From positions 186,001 through 250,000 of the forward strand of contig CP114124.1 in assembly GCA_029959195.1 (NCBI GenBank): DNA of 64,000 nt. The letters run 5' to 3'. The stretch is from Dictyophora rubrovolvata (Eukaryota; Basidiomycota; Agaricomycetes; Phallales; Phallaceae). This document shows, in pieces, positions 1-10,109 of the stretch (its first letter is position 1; the number at the start of each line of letters is the position of its first letter). The position numbers and the translations under genes are program-made. Below the pieces are notes generated by a model, which searched no databases, was not told where the DNA came from, and saw only the letters and a program-made list of their open reading frames with translations.

Positions 1-1499
1 GTTGGTTTCCGAGAAGCTATCTTACGGATTTCACTACATGAAGTTTTGAGTGGCGGGTTGTTCTTTCTCATAGCGTATTTTACCTTGTTGATAATTTCTA
101 TTGAGGATAATGATAACTGTTTTATTCAATCCGGGTTGACTCCGGGACAAACTTACAATTGTGACATACTGTGACCACTAGAGGCCGACAGCCCTTCGTT
201 TTTACTGCGAGCACGGTTTTGCGGTCGACTCATTGTAGTTTTCTAAACCTCTGATTCTGTGAGAAATAAAAACCGGGTTCCAAATTTACTTCAGGCTGTG
301 TCCACGCCATGCACAGGTGCCTGTAAGCTATTGTTCTTTCGGTGCCCAATCGGAACCTCCGAGTAGCTGAGAAGCTAATCTTGCAACAAACATTGCGATG
401 AATTATTTTCTCCCCAGATATCGAAAGGTCGTCGCTGTCCTTGTACATGTAGAGTTCTCGGCACCGCAATTCCCAGATTTCTGTTTCCCACTTCCGTTGG
501 CTCCAATTTTTCAAAACGATTCCACAGTTGGCTGGAACAACTGTGTTTGTCTTACGTATCCTGTTGACGGGTACATTATCAAACGTTTACTTGGATGATG
601 TCAAAGATCCTCGTCTTTGAACGTCAAAGGGTGTTTAGCTTCGCCGATCAAGCATGGTCTCATCAAATACTACCCTCCTTGTTTCACCTAATTTCGGAAA
701 ACAAAGACAATGTTTCCAAGCGGAACCATTACTGTCTTACCATATCTATATTTGAAGCCCTTAGTCTTCCGTAAAACGGTGTGTCATCAGATGGTGCGGG
801 GCACTGAATGTTTGCAAGAACTTCTGTTCCGCAATGTGGCAGAACGGAGAGGTAAGAGCGCCTTCAACCGCTTTGCTTTTTCAGAACTTAGAACCTCTTT
901 ACCGTTATTGTCTCTCTTCTAGTTCTTCTCGGTCACCCTCGGCCCAAATGATCAAATACACGAGACACTGTTATGTCATTGGAATCGAAATTTTCCATTC
1001 TGTGACAGTTTACAACGATAATGCTGCTCCTTTACATGCTTTACATGCATGTTGCAGAAGTGCCGGTAAGTCAAACACTACGCAGATCTCCGATCGTAGC
1101 CCAAGGTTCATAACACGACTTTGCAGACAGTTAATTTACCTTTATCCCAAAGAATAAAACGTATGGAAAAGCGTAGTTACGACATACAATGTATGTCCGA
1201 GTCTTGTGTTTATAATACGTTTTTGCCTCTCGCAAGCTATCATCATCGGTGCGTGCCACCGGAAACAAGGTTTGATCTTCTTTTGGGCTTTAAGCTTTGG
1301 CATCGATGATCATCGACCAAAGTCCACATTTTCTCCATGTTCTTGAATAGAACCTTGAGATTCCATTTGGCCTTCATGGTACTATTTTGATGGCTATGAA
1401 CCTTACAAGTTACGTATACAGGGTCACCGGGTCGGCGACGATCTTGATTATTTCTAGGCCACTCACTTAACCCTTTGCCCAGTGTCTTGAGCAATCATT
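1..1499. other. Region without a confident gene
   Basis: I see no splice-able gene here. Short ORFs on both strands overlap one another and none has a recognisable family signature. The one thing of note is a Walker-A-like peptide (GANGSGK) readable on the minus strand at 484-504. In an adjacent frame it is followed by a segment resembling the region after Walker A in ABC ATPases. It would be at best a decayed scrap (see findings). Confidence 0.5.
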
Positions 1500-1505
1500 T
1501 ATAAA
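1500..1505 (+). promoter_or_regulatory. TATA box of the VIT-vWA gene
   Basis: TATAAA lies 58 bases before the ATG at 1563, followed by a pyrimidine-rich stretch, the spacing expected for a fungal core promoter. It supports 1563 as the start codon, because little room is left for an upstream exon. Confidence 0.55.
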
Positions 1506-1562
1506 CGGTACTCATCCCTCTGTCTCGACACATTCCAGTGCTGAGCTTGCTTCCATCCAAGT

Positions 1563-4500
1563 ATGACACTGATCCAAGATCCTCCCTGTTCTGGAGTCGT
1601 GTATAACGACGGAAAGACTTGGTTGCCGCTCGCTGACTTAGATGTTTACGTCTCTATTGTTGATACGTCTAGCAAAGTTCTTCTGACCCAGACTTATTTT
1701 TATGAAGGATCGCATATGCTACAAGACGCGTATTACATGTTCCCGTTACCCCCCGATGCTGCTGTCTGTGGCTTTCAAATGAGAACAAACGACGGGACAT
1801 CTATTCAGGGAATCGTTAAAGAGGTTAATGAAGCCAGGAAAGATTACGAGGAAGCCGTACGAACAAATCGCTTGGCTAGCCTATTAGAGCAATTCCGACA
1901 AGACAGTGCGTCTACGTGGCTTGTTTTTTTTCAATGAACTCGGCTTACGTTTTAACATAATAAACTCTCGTTCAAGTTTTTGTCTTATCATTAGGGTCTT
2001 TTTTACCACGTACCGAGATTGTTATATCCATTTCAGTTAGTCCTTCTCCTTGTTTGAAAAATTTCGAAGCTGAGCAAAGTTTTCTTCCAGTTCGTGATGG
2101 GTCTATCCTCTCATAACAATCAAGATGACGCCGTGCGCTTCTTATTGCCCACATACGTTGGCCATCGTTATGGCGTCCCACCATCCAGCAGATTATACAC
2201 GTCGAAAGGTACAGGTCATACCGCTGGCCTTTCAATCATCTTGGACGTGCAAATGTCCGGAAGAATTTTGGACGTTTGTTCAAATTACTGTCTGGAGGAT
2301 GTTTCAGTACCTGTCAACACTGGCCACGGACTGTCGCATCAGTGTCGGAAACGGTTTAAAAGTGATCAAACATACCTCCATGAAGCCTTCATGGTTATTA
2401 TTCAAGCGATGGGACTGGATGGACCTCGCTGTTTTGCAGAAACTTGGGAAAAAGCGGGAACGGCGGCTCTTTCCCTTAGTCTTGTTCCAAGATTTGATTC
2501 TCCGGAGGTTTCAACTCAAGGAGAGTTTATTTTTCTGATTGACCGCTCTGGAAGTATGTCATGGGGCGGCAAGATGGAGAACGCTAAAGAAGCGCTGAAG
2601 ATTCTTATTCATACCGTTCCTCAAGGGAATTCCTGGTTCAACGTGTATGCATTTGATTCCAGTTTTTCATCATTATGGAGCAGAAGTCAGAAATACAACA
2701 ACACAATGCTTGATAGAGCGGTGAGTTATGTCCACATCACTCGTGTTAAGTTGGATTGGCTGAACGGAAAATGTTTGTCAAAGTTGGAATTCTCCAAAAA
2801 CCTTAGACCGGGAGGAGGCACTGAGCTTTTATCAGCTCTTTCCACTGTTTTGAATAATCGAATGGGCAATGTCCCAACAAATATTTTTGTATTAACTGAC
2901 GGACAAGTACGTTATCCACCATATTTCTGAACTCGACTATACGCTGTATATGTGTTTAGGTCTGCAGCCCTGATTCGTGCATCAATGTTGTTAGGTATGC
3001 CGTCACCACCGCAGCAGCCTGCTCCCCTATAAGGGTTTTTACTTTGGCGTTTGGACACGACGCCTCAATGGCATTATGCGAAGGCTTAGCCATAGCCGGA
3101 AATGGATTTTGTTCGCTTGCTTCGGAGGGAAAACAGCTGATGCAAAAGTGCGTCAATGCAATGAACAAGATGATGTCCAATCAACTTCGAAGCTTGGAAG
3201 TCGATTGGTGTGTTCCTAGGAGCGTTCATGGTGTGTTATTATTTACCATAGTGATCGCTCCATTACGACTTGATGTTTTCAGTTCGACAAACACCTTCAA
3301 ACATCAATGTCTTTTCCGGAAAACGAGCAACGGTTTTGGCACTTGTTCCCAAAGATCAAGTGCCGAGTAGTATTTCAATTTTGGCTACTCTACCAGACGG
3401 GTCTTCTTTTAATTATCAGGTTCCCGTTCGAACTGTTCAAAATATCCCCTGGATCCTCCCAGGCAACTCAACGCTGAACCTGGAAACTCGACCGTTTTTA
3501 CACGTTCTTACCGCTCATAGTCTGATTCTTGACTTAGAGCGAAACATATCTCCCCAAAATATCATTCATAACTGGACGGGGCTTAGTCTCGTTGCTCAAA
3601 GCGACGCAATACAGCAAGAAATAGTCACTTTGGGCCTTCGTTACCAATTAGCTAGCTCTCATACTGCGTTCATCGCAGTTGAGACACCCCCTACGAAGTC
3701 TGCTCCCCCAAATGGCAAAAACGGAAACGCATCAAGTCCGGACCCTTCAAATCCTAATGGGACCACAACAGTAAGCTTGAGCTCCACTGAATGATTCAAA
3801 ACTTAAGCTCACTCCCTTTGCAGAAATCACCCCCCTTAGGTCCGAATGCTAAGCCTCCCTCGCATCCTTCCTCTGCGTCGTCATCACCCCCACAAAGTAA
3901 AAATTCTTCACCATCACCGGTATCCACTAGCAACTCCGATCAAAGCGCTCCGTCCAATCCTGACAGTCCATCGAGTTCCCCTCCAGTAATGCCTGGTTCA
4001 TTCTCTTTTTCACCTCCCCCTCCCGTTTGTGTATTCCAAAAGCCTTCCGGCTCGGCTCCTCCTGAGGACGAAGTAATATACTTTCTTGGCAAAAACGTAC
4101 CTCCCGCAATATTTATAGCACCCCCATCTCCTTTGGAAAGCATTTTCTTTATACCTTTGAAGAAAATCTCCTCGTTTATCTCTCGAAAATTATCCGATAA
4201 ACTTGGAAAGATGACTGGACTCGGAGGAGTAGCTGAAAGTGAGTGGGAGAAGCTGAATCGGGACTCCAGTGCTTTTACCGCCAAATTCGGTGAAATCGCG
4301 CAATTTCAAGGGTATGACGGGCAGTTTTCCAATCTTCGCCAGCTATGCCACTGTTTAGGCTGCACTAGCCCTGACATACCGCCTGAAGTGGATATTCCGG
4401 ATTCGGTAAGCCGAGAGGCTGTCTGGGCAACTGCTTTGGCTTTGGCGTTTTTACGAAGCAAATTTCCTGGAAAATGGCTCGTGTGGAAAGACTTTGCAAG

Positions 4501-4585
4501 GAAGTCATTGATCTGGGGTGAAAAAGTATACGGCAGTTCGGAGAAGTTTGATCTGATCATTGAACGCGCTCGCTCATTCTTGTAA
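1563..4585 (+). CDS. VIT domain and von Willebrand factor A domain protein
   Basis: This is a multi-exon gene for a protein with an N-terminal VIT domain and a central vWA domain, the core arrangement of inter-alpha-trypsin inhibitor heavy chains and many uncharacterised fungal proteins. Exon 1 (1563 to about 1889) carries VIT signatures such as VLLTQTYFY, AYYMFPLPPDAAVCGF and KDYEEAVRT. Two small introns lead to the rest of VIT (DDAVRFLLPTYVGHRYG). The vWA domain starts at about 2527 with an intact metal-binding MIDAS site: DRSGSMS, then GGGTE and LTDGQ. Later exons continue with ALCEGLAIAGNG and a Pro/Ser-rich linker (about 3690-4020). The end matches the usual C-terminal helix region (VWATALALAFL) before the stop at 4585. 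No signal peptide is visible, so it is probably intracellular. VIT-vWA proteins are thought to mediate protein contacts; the partner is unknown. Family call is firm; some exon borders are approximate. Confidence 0.9.
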
Positions 4586-5399
4586 TGGATGATCAGTGTT
4601 AGGTCTTTTATATTTTTCTTCAATATCGGCGTTATACCCAGCCCTTAGATGAATGGACTGGGTATGATTCTGATATTTTCCATTGTATTTCTTGATATAA
4701 TCCATGATGCTTTTTGCAGAACCCCTGAATTATATATGCTTGTTAGGATCAGCATCTTCTTATTCATCGAGTTACAAAGTTTCAAACAAGTCAAACCGAC
4801 AATCACCTTCTAATCGATAGGCTTCACAATATCTATCTGACATCATCCGCAGTGCTGGAAGGTTCTACACTCACTCTCCGTTCTCATGAAATCATCGAAC
4901 AACAATATCTTACTTCTGACCCTGGCCGCTCTCCATTTGGCAGTCTAACGACCTCGAACTTACGCATCCTTTTATCATCACAATTTAAGCTATACCTAAG
5001 TGCCAAATGTAAGTCATCATCATTCAAGTATATTCCTTCGTTTACCTGTGCTGATAATATCAATCCTTCAATTGTATCGCCCTACTATAATCTATTACAT
5101 TTGTAACATCTTCTAGTAACGCTGGTAAACGAGGCTGTAGTGGTTCTTGAATACTAAGAATTACTGGATGAGGTTTGAGAGCTCGTCCGTGAGCACGTCA
5201 ACTGACCAATGTCAAGACTTAAATTTAAGTTAATCCGCCATCTGAGAACGAGGGCACGGGCAGAAAAAAGAGTATAACGATACAATAAAAGATAAGGACA
5301 TTATGCATCATGATTGTTGGAGGTACGACACGATCACACTAGACGATAGATAGTAGATTAGAGTATATTACATACACATCACGCGTTACGCATAATAGC
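4586..5399. other. Intergenic region
   Basis: Between the VIT-vWA and F-box genes, which converge here. It is AT-rich and should hold the two 3' UTRs. A short plus-strand ORF (4852-5106) has no recognisable motif and I do not call it a gene. Confidence 0.5.
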
Positions 5400-5447
5400 C
5401 TGAGGCGCCGGTCAAAAGACTGACGTCTTTTGACCGTAGCACCTCAG
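5400..5447. repeat. Perfect-arm hairpin downstream of the F-box gene
   Basis: GGTCAAAAGAC and GTCTTTTGACC form an 11-bp perfect inverted repeat around a 4-base loop (TGAC). Outside it, CTGAGG and CCTCAG pair again across a short mismatched stretch, giving a stem of about 20 bp. It lies about 90 bases past the F-box stop codon, so it could be a structure in that gene's 3' UTR or a relic of a small inverted-repeat element. Confidence 0.6.
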
Positions 5448-5536
5448 TGCTCTTTCAACAATGATTGCGATCTGGACATACCCAGATATAAATAGTTCAA
5501 TAATTGTAAAAATAAATATATATCCGACGCAGGAAA

Positions 5537-6826
5537 TCACCGTCCAAACAAGTACGAGCAGGATGTAGTGGAAACAAGAGAGAATGAATTAATCTTTGGG
5601 GTATGCTCCATTATCATGCTGAGAGAGACCCGATTCTGAATACTTGGACAACGTGGGTTGGGTAAACAACATGGAATGCATAATTCGCGGACTGAGGTAG
5701 TTTTCGAGAGAATGTCGTCCAACACCTTCAAAACATTGAGCAATCCAGCGGATGCTTGATTGAAATGCGTCTTGATTTGAAATCTCTTGGTTAGAGAAGA
5801 GCTCGAGATGTGGAATTCTTGGTCCCATAGATAATCGCAGGGTAAATCGTCTTGATCTGTTGACCCCACGAGGTAAAACGTGAAAAATCCTGACGTAGGG
5901 AACGCGCCGATGGAAATGTATCGGATGGAAGTGTAGTCGAACTCGAGATTTGAACGGACGGTGTGGTTTATTGCGTCACATATCGTAAGACGGCGTAAAT
6001 TGGGTGTGTGAAGGAAATCGACAAGCGAGATCAAAGAGCTGTTCTCAATGAGGAGGCCTGTCAGCCCGGGCACTGTTATGGGAGGTAGTCGAGGAAGATT
6101 GCTGATAAAGCAGCAATGCACCGAGAGAACTCTGAGCTGGTTGAACTCATGTATGTGAGCGAAAAATCTGAGATAAGAGTCTTGATCTTCAAAGTAAATT
6201 CTCAATTTCTTGACGTTGTGAAGGATATCTTGAAGAGTGGCCCAGGGGATTTGTACGCAGTTGAAAAGGTCAACTACTTCCAAGTTGTTCGTACCGACAG
6301 TAAAGGGTATGCGAGAAAGTTGTTGAACTTGTTTATAATAATTCCCTCGAAGGGTAAGGTATCGGAGCGATGGAAAGGGCTGAAACAACGCATCTCCTAT
6401 GACATTGGCGTTCGAAGCCCGCAGCGTTGCTGTAATCTTTTCGATGCGGTGCGCTTGGGAGTTCAGAATAGACTTGGCCTGGGCAAGCCTTTCAGGACAT
6501 ATGAAAAGCGGATCCTTGATCTCGATGCGGAGCTTGGCTTGCTTAGAACGCTGAAGGATTGTTTTGACGAGCTCCACGTTACCCGTGAAGTCAAGTGTGG
6601 TCCAAAATGTGCCATTGTCTATGATAATACCGCGCCACCGTCGACAGACCCGGGACAGAGATATTAGGTATCTATATTGCGAGGATGAGATTCCGACAAG
6701 CCAAAGTGCAAAGATGTAGCAGAGTATCTCGGTCGGGAGACGATTAATAGGAGACAAGACGTTTCTTCTAAATTTAACTTCAGATATGCTGTTCTCCAGC
6801 GACAGTGAAAGCCTGCTTAGAACCAT
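5537..6826 (-). CDS. F-box protein with leucine-rich-repeat-like region
   Basis: A single-exon gene of 429 residues. The F-box is near the N-terminus (residues about 27-75): INRLPTEILCYIFALW, then a second helix with the usual SRVCRRWRGIII and TFWTTLDF. The remainder has irregular leucine-rich segments (FPSLRYLTLRG, LEVVDLFNC, TPNLRRLTI) typical of the expanded F-box/LRR families of Agaricomycetes. By family knowledge it would be the substrate adaptor of an SCF ubiquitin ligase, binding Skp1 through the F-box. The substrate cannot be told. The start at 6826 is the first ATG in frame and leaves a sensible spacing to the F-box. The ORF looks intact. Many such genes are recent, fast-evolving duplicates. 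Confidence 0.85.
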   Translation of the reverse strand: MVLSRLSLSLENSISEVKFRRNVLSPINRLPTEILCYIFALWLVGISSSQYRYLISLSRVCRRWRGIIIDNGTFWTTLDFTGNVELVKTILQRSKQAKLRIEIKDPLFICPERLAQAKSILNSQAHRIEKITATLRASNANVIGDALFQPFPSLRYLTLRGNYYKQVQQLSRIPFTVGTNNLEVVDLFNCVQIPWATLQDILHNVKKLRIYFEDQDSYLRFFAHIHEFNQLRVLSVHCCFISNLPRLPPITVPGLTGLLIENSSLISLVDFLHTPNLRRLTICDAINHTVRSNLEFDYTSIRYISIGAFPTSGFFTFYLVGSTDQDDLPCDYLWDQEFHISSSSLTKRFQIKTHFNQASAGLLNVLKVLDDILSKTTSVRELCIPCCLPNPRCPSIQNRVSLSMIMEHTPKINSFSLVSTTSCSYLFGR

Positions 6827-7448
6827 TTCAAAAAACTCTTGTCTCTCGATTTGGTTGACACTTTCACTAGAAAATACAAAAGAAAATGTTGAGCTTTTGA
6901 GCGGCGTGTTATTTTTGAAAGGTAATCACCAGAGGTAAGTCTCGGTTACCAACGTCTCCAGGTTGTCTAGGGCCGCTTCAATCCTTTGAAGTACTTTGAT
7001 GCTATTATAATGAACACCAGTATTCATTGTTGCTGATGGGGAGGTACATGAGGACTGTACGACCCATATGTATATAACAGTCGGTCCCACCGGTTTGCTG
7101 TGCTGAATCCGTCAGATGCCACCGCTTGGTGACCCCCTTTGCTGTTGACTGGGCGTATTCTCCCCAGCACGTCCGAGGAGTTCAAGAGGACTCAACTACC
7201 TTGTAAATTTGAAATCTGATTGGAGTGAGAAAATTGTTTCCAAGAACAACAAAACGATGACGCGGAGGACGCTGTTGAAAGTAAATGCCCCTAAAACGCA
7301 AACTCTTGAAATACCGTGGCGGGTTTGACATGGAGTAATCTAACAGACTCCCCTGGCGCATTTCATAAAAAAGACGCCAACGGCCTTGATCGCCGCGATT
7401 CGTTCAGGCAAACAACTGAGATAATTTAGACAAAGAGATACTTGTACT
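6827..7448. other. Intergenic region upstream of F-box gene and tRNA
   Basis: Contains the promoter side of the F-box gene and the 5' flank of the tRNA. I see no coding segment, RNA gene or repeat that I can support. Confidence 0.5.
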
Positions 7449-7522
7449 GGCCGAATAGCTCAGTTGGTTAGAGCGTCGAGCTAATAACTCGAAGGTCTTG
7501 GGTTCGACCCCCACTTTGGCCA
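7449..7522 (+). tRNA. tRNA-Ile (anticodon AAT)
   Basis: A 74-base cloverleaf without intron. The acceptor stem GGCCGAA pairs with TTTGGCC (one G-T pair), the D arm is GCTC/GAGC, and the anticodon stem TCGAG/CTCGA holds the loop CTAATAA. The anticodon is AAT at 7483-7485, read as IAU for isoleucine. The T arm has the TTCGACC loop; its outermost pair is a mismatch (T opposite C) while the other four pairs are good. The internal A box (TAGCTCAGTTGG) and B box (GGTTCGACC) are intact, so it should be transcribed by RNA polymerase III. Confidence 0.96.
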
Positions 7523-7531
7523 TTCATCTTC

Positions 7532-7535
7532 TTTT
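7532..7535 (+). terminator. Pol III terminator of tRNA-Ile
   Basis: A TTTT run starts nine bases after the end of the tRNA, inside a CT-rich stretch. This is the standard RNA polymerase III stop signal. Confidence 0.7.
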
Positions 7536-8003
7536 CTTCAAGACTCTCTCTGTCCACTTTTGAGAAAAATTGTGACGAAAACTTTTGCCCGGTTTTATCT
7601 TGCTCTTCGCTCAGTGTTTGGCGATACAGGATTTCGGTCCATTTACGGTGGTGAACAGAATCTTCGACTTGCTTTCGGCCTCAAACGACGAAAAGACACA
7701 TCGCGACGACACCCATGGTGTTTTGTATTGTACATCAGAAAATACTGCGCTTCACAGTAGTTATTATCGTGCAGAAAACGTGATTGTGTGGATTAGGTTT
7801 AGTACATGTGGAAAATCTGACTAGTTACAACGGAGACGAATCTGCAGTTGGTCTGCAGTTTATCGTTGCGTAATTTTGGCGTAACTTGCGTAGTCCAAGC
7901 GTTGTCACGCGTCACATCTCTGAAAAAGACAAATTCGTCTTGTCTTGGTGAGTCGTAACTTTTATTCAGAATTAATTACCAACATTATCTGAAAGCGTAT
8001 ATT
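7536..8003. other. Intergenic region
   Basis: Two overlapping plus-strand ORFs (7560-7824) show no family motif and lie in the 3' flank of the SDR gene. I see nothing else. Confidence 0.5.
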
Positions 8004-9295
8004 TTATCCAAAAAGTACCCCGCCATTTACAGAGAGCGTTTGGCCTGCAGATTCCCACACAGTCATCAGCGATTGTTAATAAATGACATCGTAGCTGTTC
8101 AACCTACCTGTCATGAACCTCGACTCTTCGGATGCAAGGTAAGATACCACGCTTGCTATATCTTCTGGAACACCCATGGGTGGACTTATGCCCATATCCT
8201 AATCAAATAAGTGCGTTATTTCAAGGCAGGTAGCAAAGAAAAATACAAATCCCGAGCGTACGTTAGAGATGGTTTCTCTTAACTTACGAGCTATCTCCTC
8301 CTCGCTCATATTTGTGCTTGGTGTTCCAAGTAATACACGTGCTAGGTGCCTGTGAGTCTTCCCTAAAACTAGTCATAGTTTGTTTTTTCTCTACCCATTG
8401 GTGTATGGATTAATCCCGGCGCATAAGCGTTCACTGTTATACCGGTACCACGCTCGGCCATTTCAGCCGCTAAATACGTTTCAGAGAATACCACGGTGTG
8501 GGTTAAGAAATGCCACATACCTAAACATTGAGTTATTCCAATGACTCCGAACTTACTAGCTGCGTAACCAGTTATACGGAGCCCGCCTAGCAATGTATTA
8601 TTTTATTCATTCTATTCTCTTCTGCAGTGTCCGTATGTCCTAACCTTTCATTCCAGCAATTGAGGACGCTCCTTTTAAGCAAAAAAATGATTAGTCATAA
8701 GAGAAAAGAAAAACAGGTTCTATCCCTACCAATAATACGTCCCCAAGAGCCTTGCTTGACCATCTGCCGAGCTGCTTCCCGATAGCAAAGGAAAACGCCT
8801 ACCAAGTTGATTTTCAACACTCTTTCAAAATCCTCTAAGGATACTAGAAAAGAATGAGCCGAGTAACTTGAGGAAGACGCGTTGTATCAGCAAGAAACGA
8901 CAACCCTACGGTTCACGCATTCAATTCCACAAGTCAAGGAAATTCCAGCATTAGCAACCATCTGCATACCGTGGACAATGTTCGTGTCAACGTTTTCTCA
9001 TGTAACATCGATGCTGACGTACGACTCGCAAACTACCTAATTCATCCACAGTCCTCTTGACCATTTCGATCACGCTTTCTTCGTTTGTTACATCTGCCAC
9101 AATGCTTATAGACTTCCGACCTATCAACTCTATCTCTTTCACTGCCATCTGAAGCGCTCCCTCTTTCGTTTGCACATCGTTTAACGCCACATTATAACCA
9201 TCCTTCGCCAATCGGATAGCTATCGCTTTTCCTAATCCTTGGGCAGCACCCGTTACAATAGCCGCGCCTTTGTCGCAAGCTTCTGGGGAGGACAT
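8004..9295 (-). CDS. Short-chain dehydrogenase/reductase (diacetyl/acetoin reductase-like)
   Basis: A multi-exon classical SDR of about 280 residues. Exon 1 (9295-9023) starts MSSPEACDKG and holds the nucleotide-binding TGAAQGLG and the adenine-site motif (VADVT). After an intron (9022-8962) exon 2 begins MVANAGIS, the NAG motif. Later exons give FERVLKINLVGVFLCYREAA, the catalytic Ser region (ASSIAG), the catalytic YAASK, then AYAPGLIHTPM. The end is FMTGQTLSVNGGVLFG with the stop at 8004. All catalytic residues (Asn, Ser, Tyr, Lys) are present, so the enzyme looks active. The layout resembles bacterial and fungal diacetyl/acetoin or butanediol dehydrogenases, NAD(P)H-dependent interconversion of small ketones and alcohols, but the substrate is inferred only. 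There is no targeting signal, so it is probably cytosolic. It lies downstream of GMC1 on the same strand. Confidence 0.88.
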
Positions 9296-9371
9296 TGGCT
9301 TGACTGATAAGGTGTGTGTGTGACGAGAAATACTTGCAGTTATGTTCTTAAGAGAATCGAGTAATGACACG

Positions 9372-9381
9372 TTTATATAAA
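9372..9381 (-). promoter_or_regulatory. TATA box of the SDR gene
   Basis: TTTATATAAA, 77 bases before the ATG at 9295 on the minus strand, at a normal distance for a fungal RNA polymerase II core promoter. It favours 9295 over the in-frame ATGs further upstream, which would lie above the TATA box. Confidence 0.6.
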
Positions 9382-10109
9382 GGATGGCAGGAACCCCCGC
9401 AAAGTATGATCTTCCGACTCGTGACCGCAGGGGCTCCGAGTTTGACGTCCCAATGCAGCCTGATATTATTATTTTCAATTGAACTCATCTGGTGGGTTCA
9501 TTTTAAGCCAATGATTTTGAATTTAGCTTAAGTCACATTACGTATCTTAAGTCTAGTAATAGAAAATCTAGTAAATGAAATCGAATGGGAATTTTCGGCG
9601 CCTCAACCATGGCCAATCAGTTCAAGAGTCGCGATAACGGTTTTTTTACCCTCTTTTTTGATTATCCTCCAATGACTCAGTGAGTTCCCATTACGACAGT
9701 CAATTAAAATTATTTGTATGTTCCTTCTAGAAATTCCTCCATACATGGCTTGAGGTTGCATGAAGGTGCATGTGGTCTACTCCTTCACGACTATTACGCT
9801 CGTTCAGGCTGTGCAGCTCAAACACATAGAAAGTTGTTCTGAGTAACGTTCGTGTTCGTGTTTAGAATTCTCGAGGACGTCGGTGGGATGTACCCTTCGC
9901 GAATGCGCATGCGCAAAAGCTCAGAACCCTGCAGTGATTTTCTGGACCATAATGGACGGAATCCGTACATTTACATTGTTCAGTGTCTCATTTAAAATTA
10001 CAAAACGGCATTGAAAGAAATGTTTGATACTATTGAAATAGCCCCCTAGGGACTCGATGGATTCACACACACTGCTATTGAAACAAGGGACACGTTCCAC
10101 ACTGTCTTC
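9382..10109. other. Intergenic region between SDR and GMC1
   Basis: Upstream flank of the SDR gene and 3' flank of GMC1. No coding stretch or repeat is evident. Confidence 0.5.

Noticed and set aside
6116-6667. 183-codon plus-strand ORF inside the F-box gene
   Set aside because: It is antisense to the F-box coding sequence, which has a clear domain; the ORF has none.
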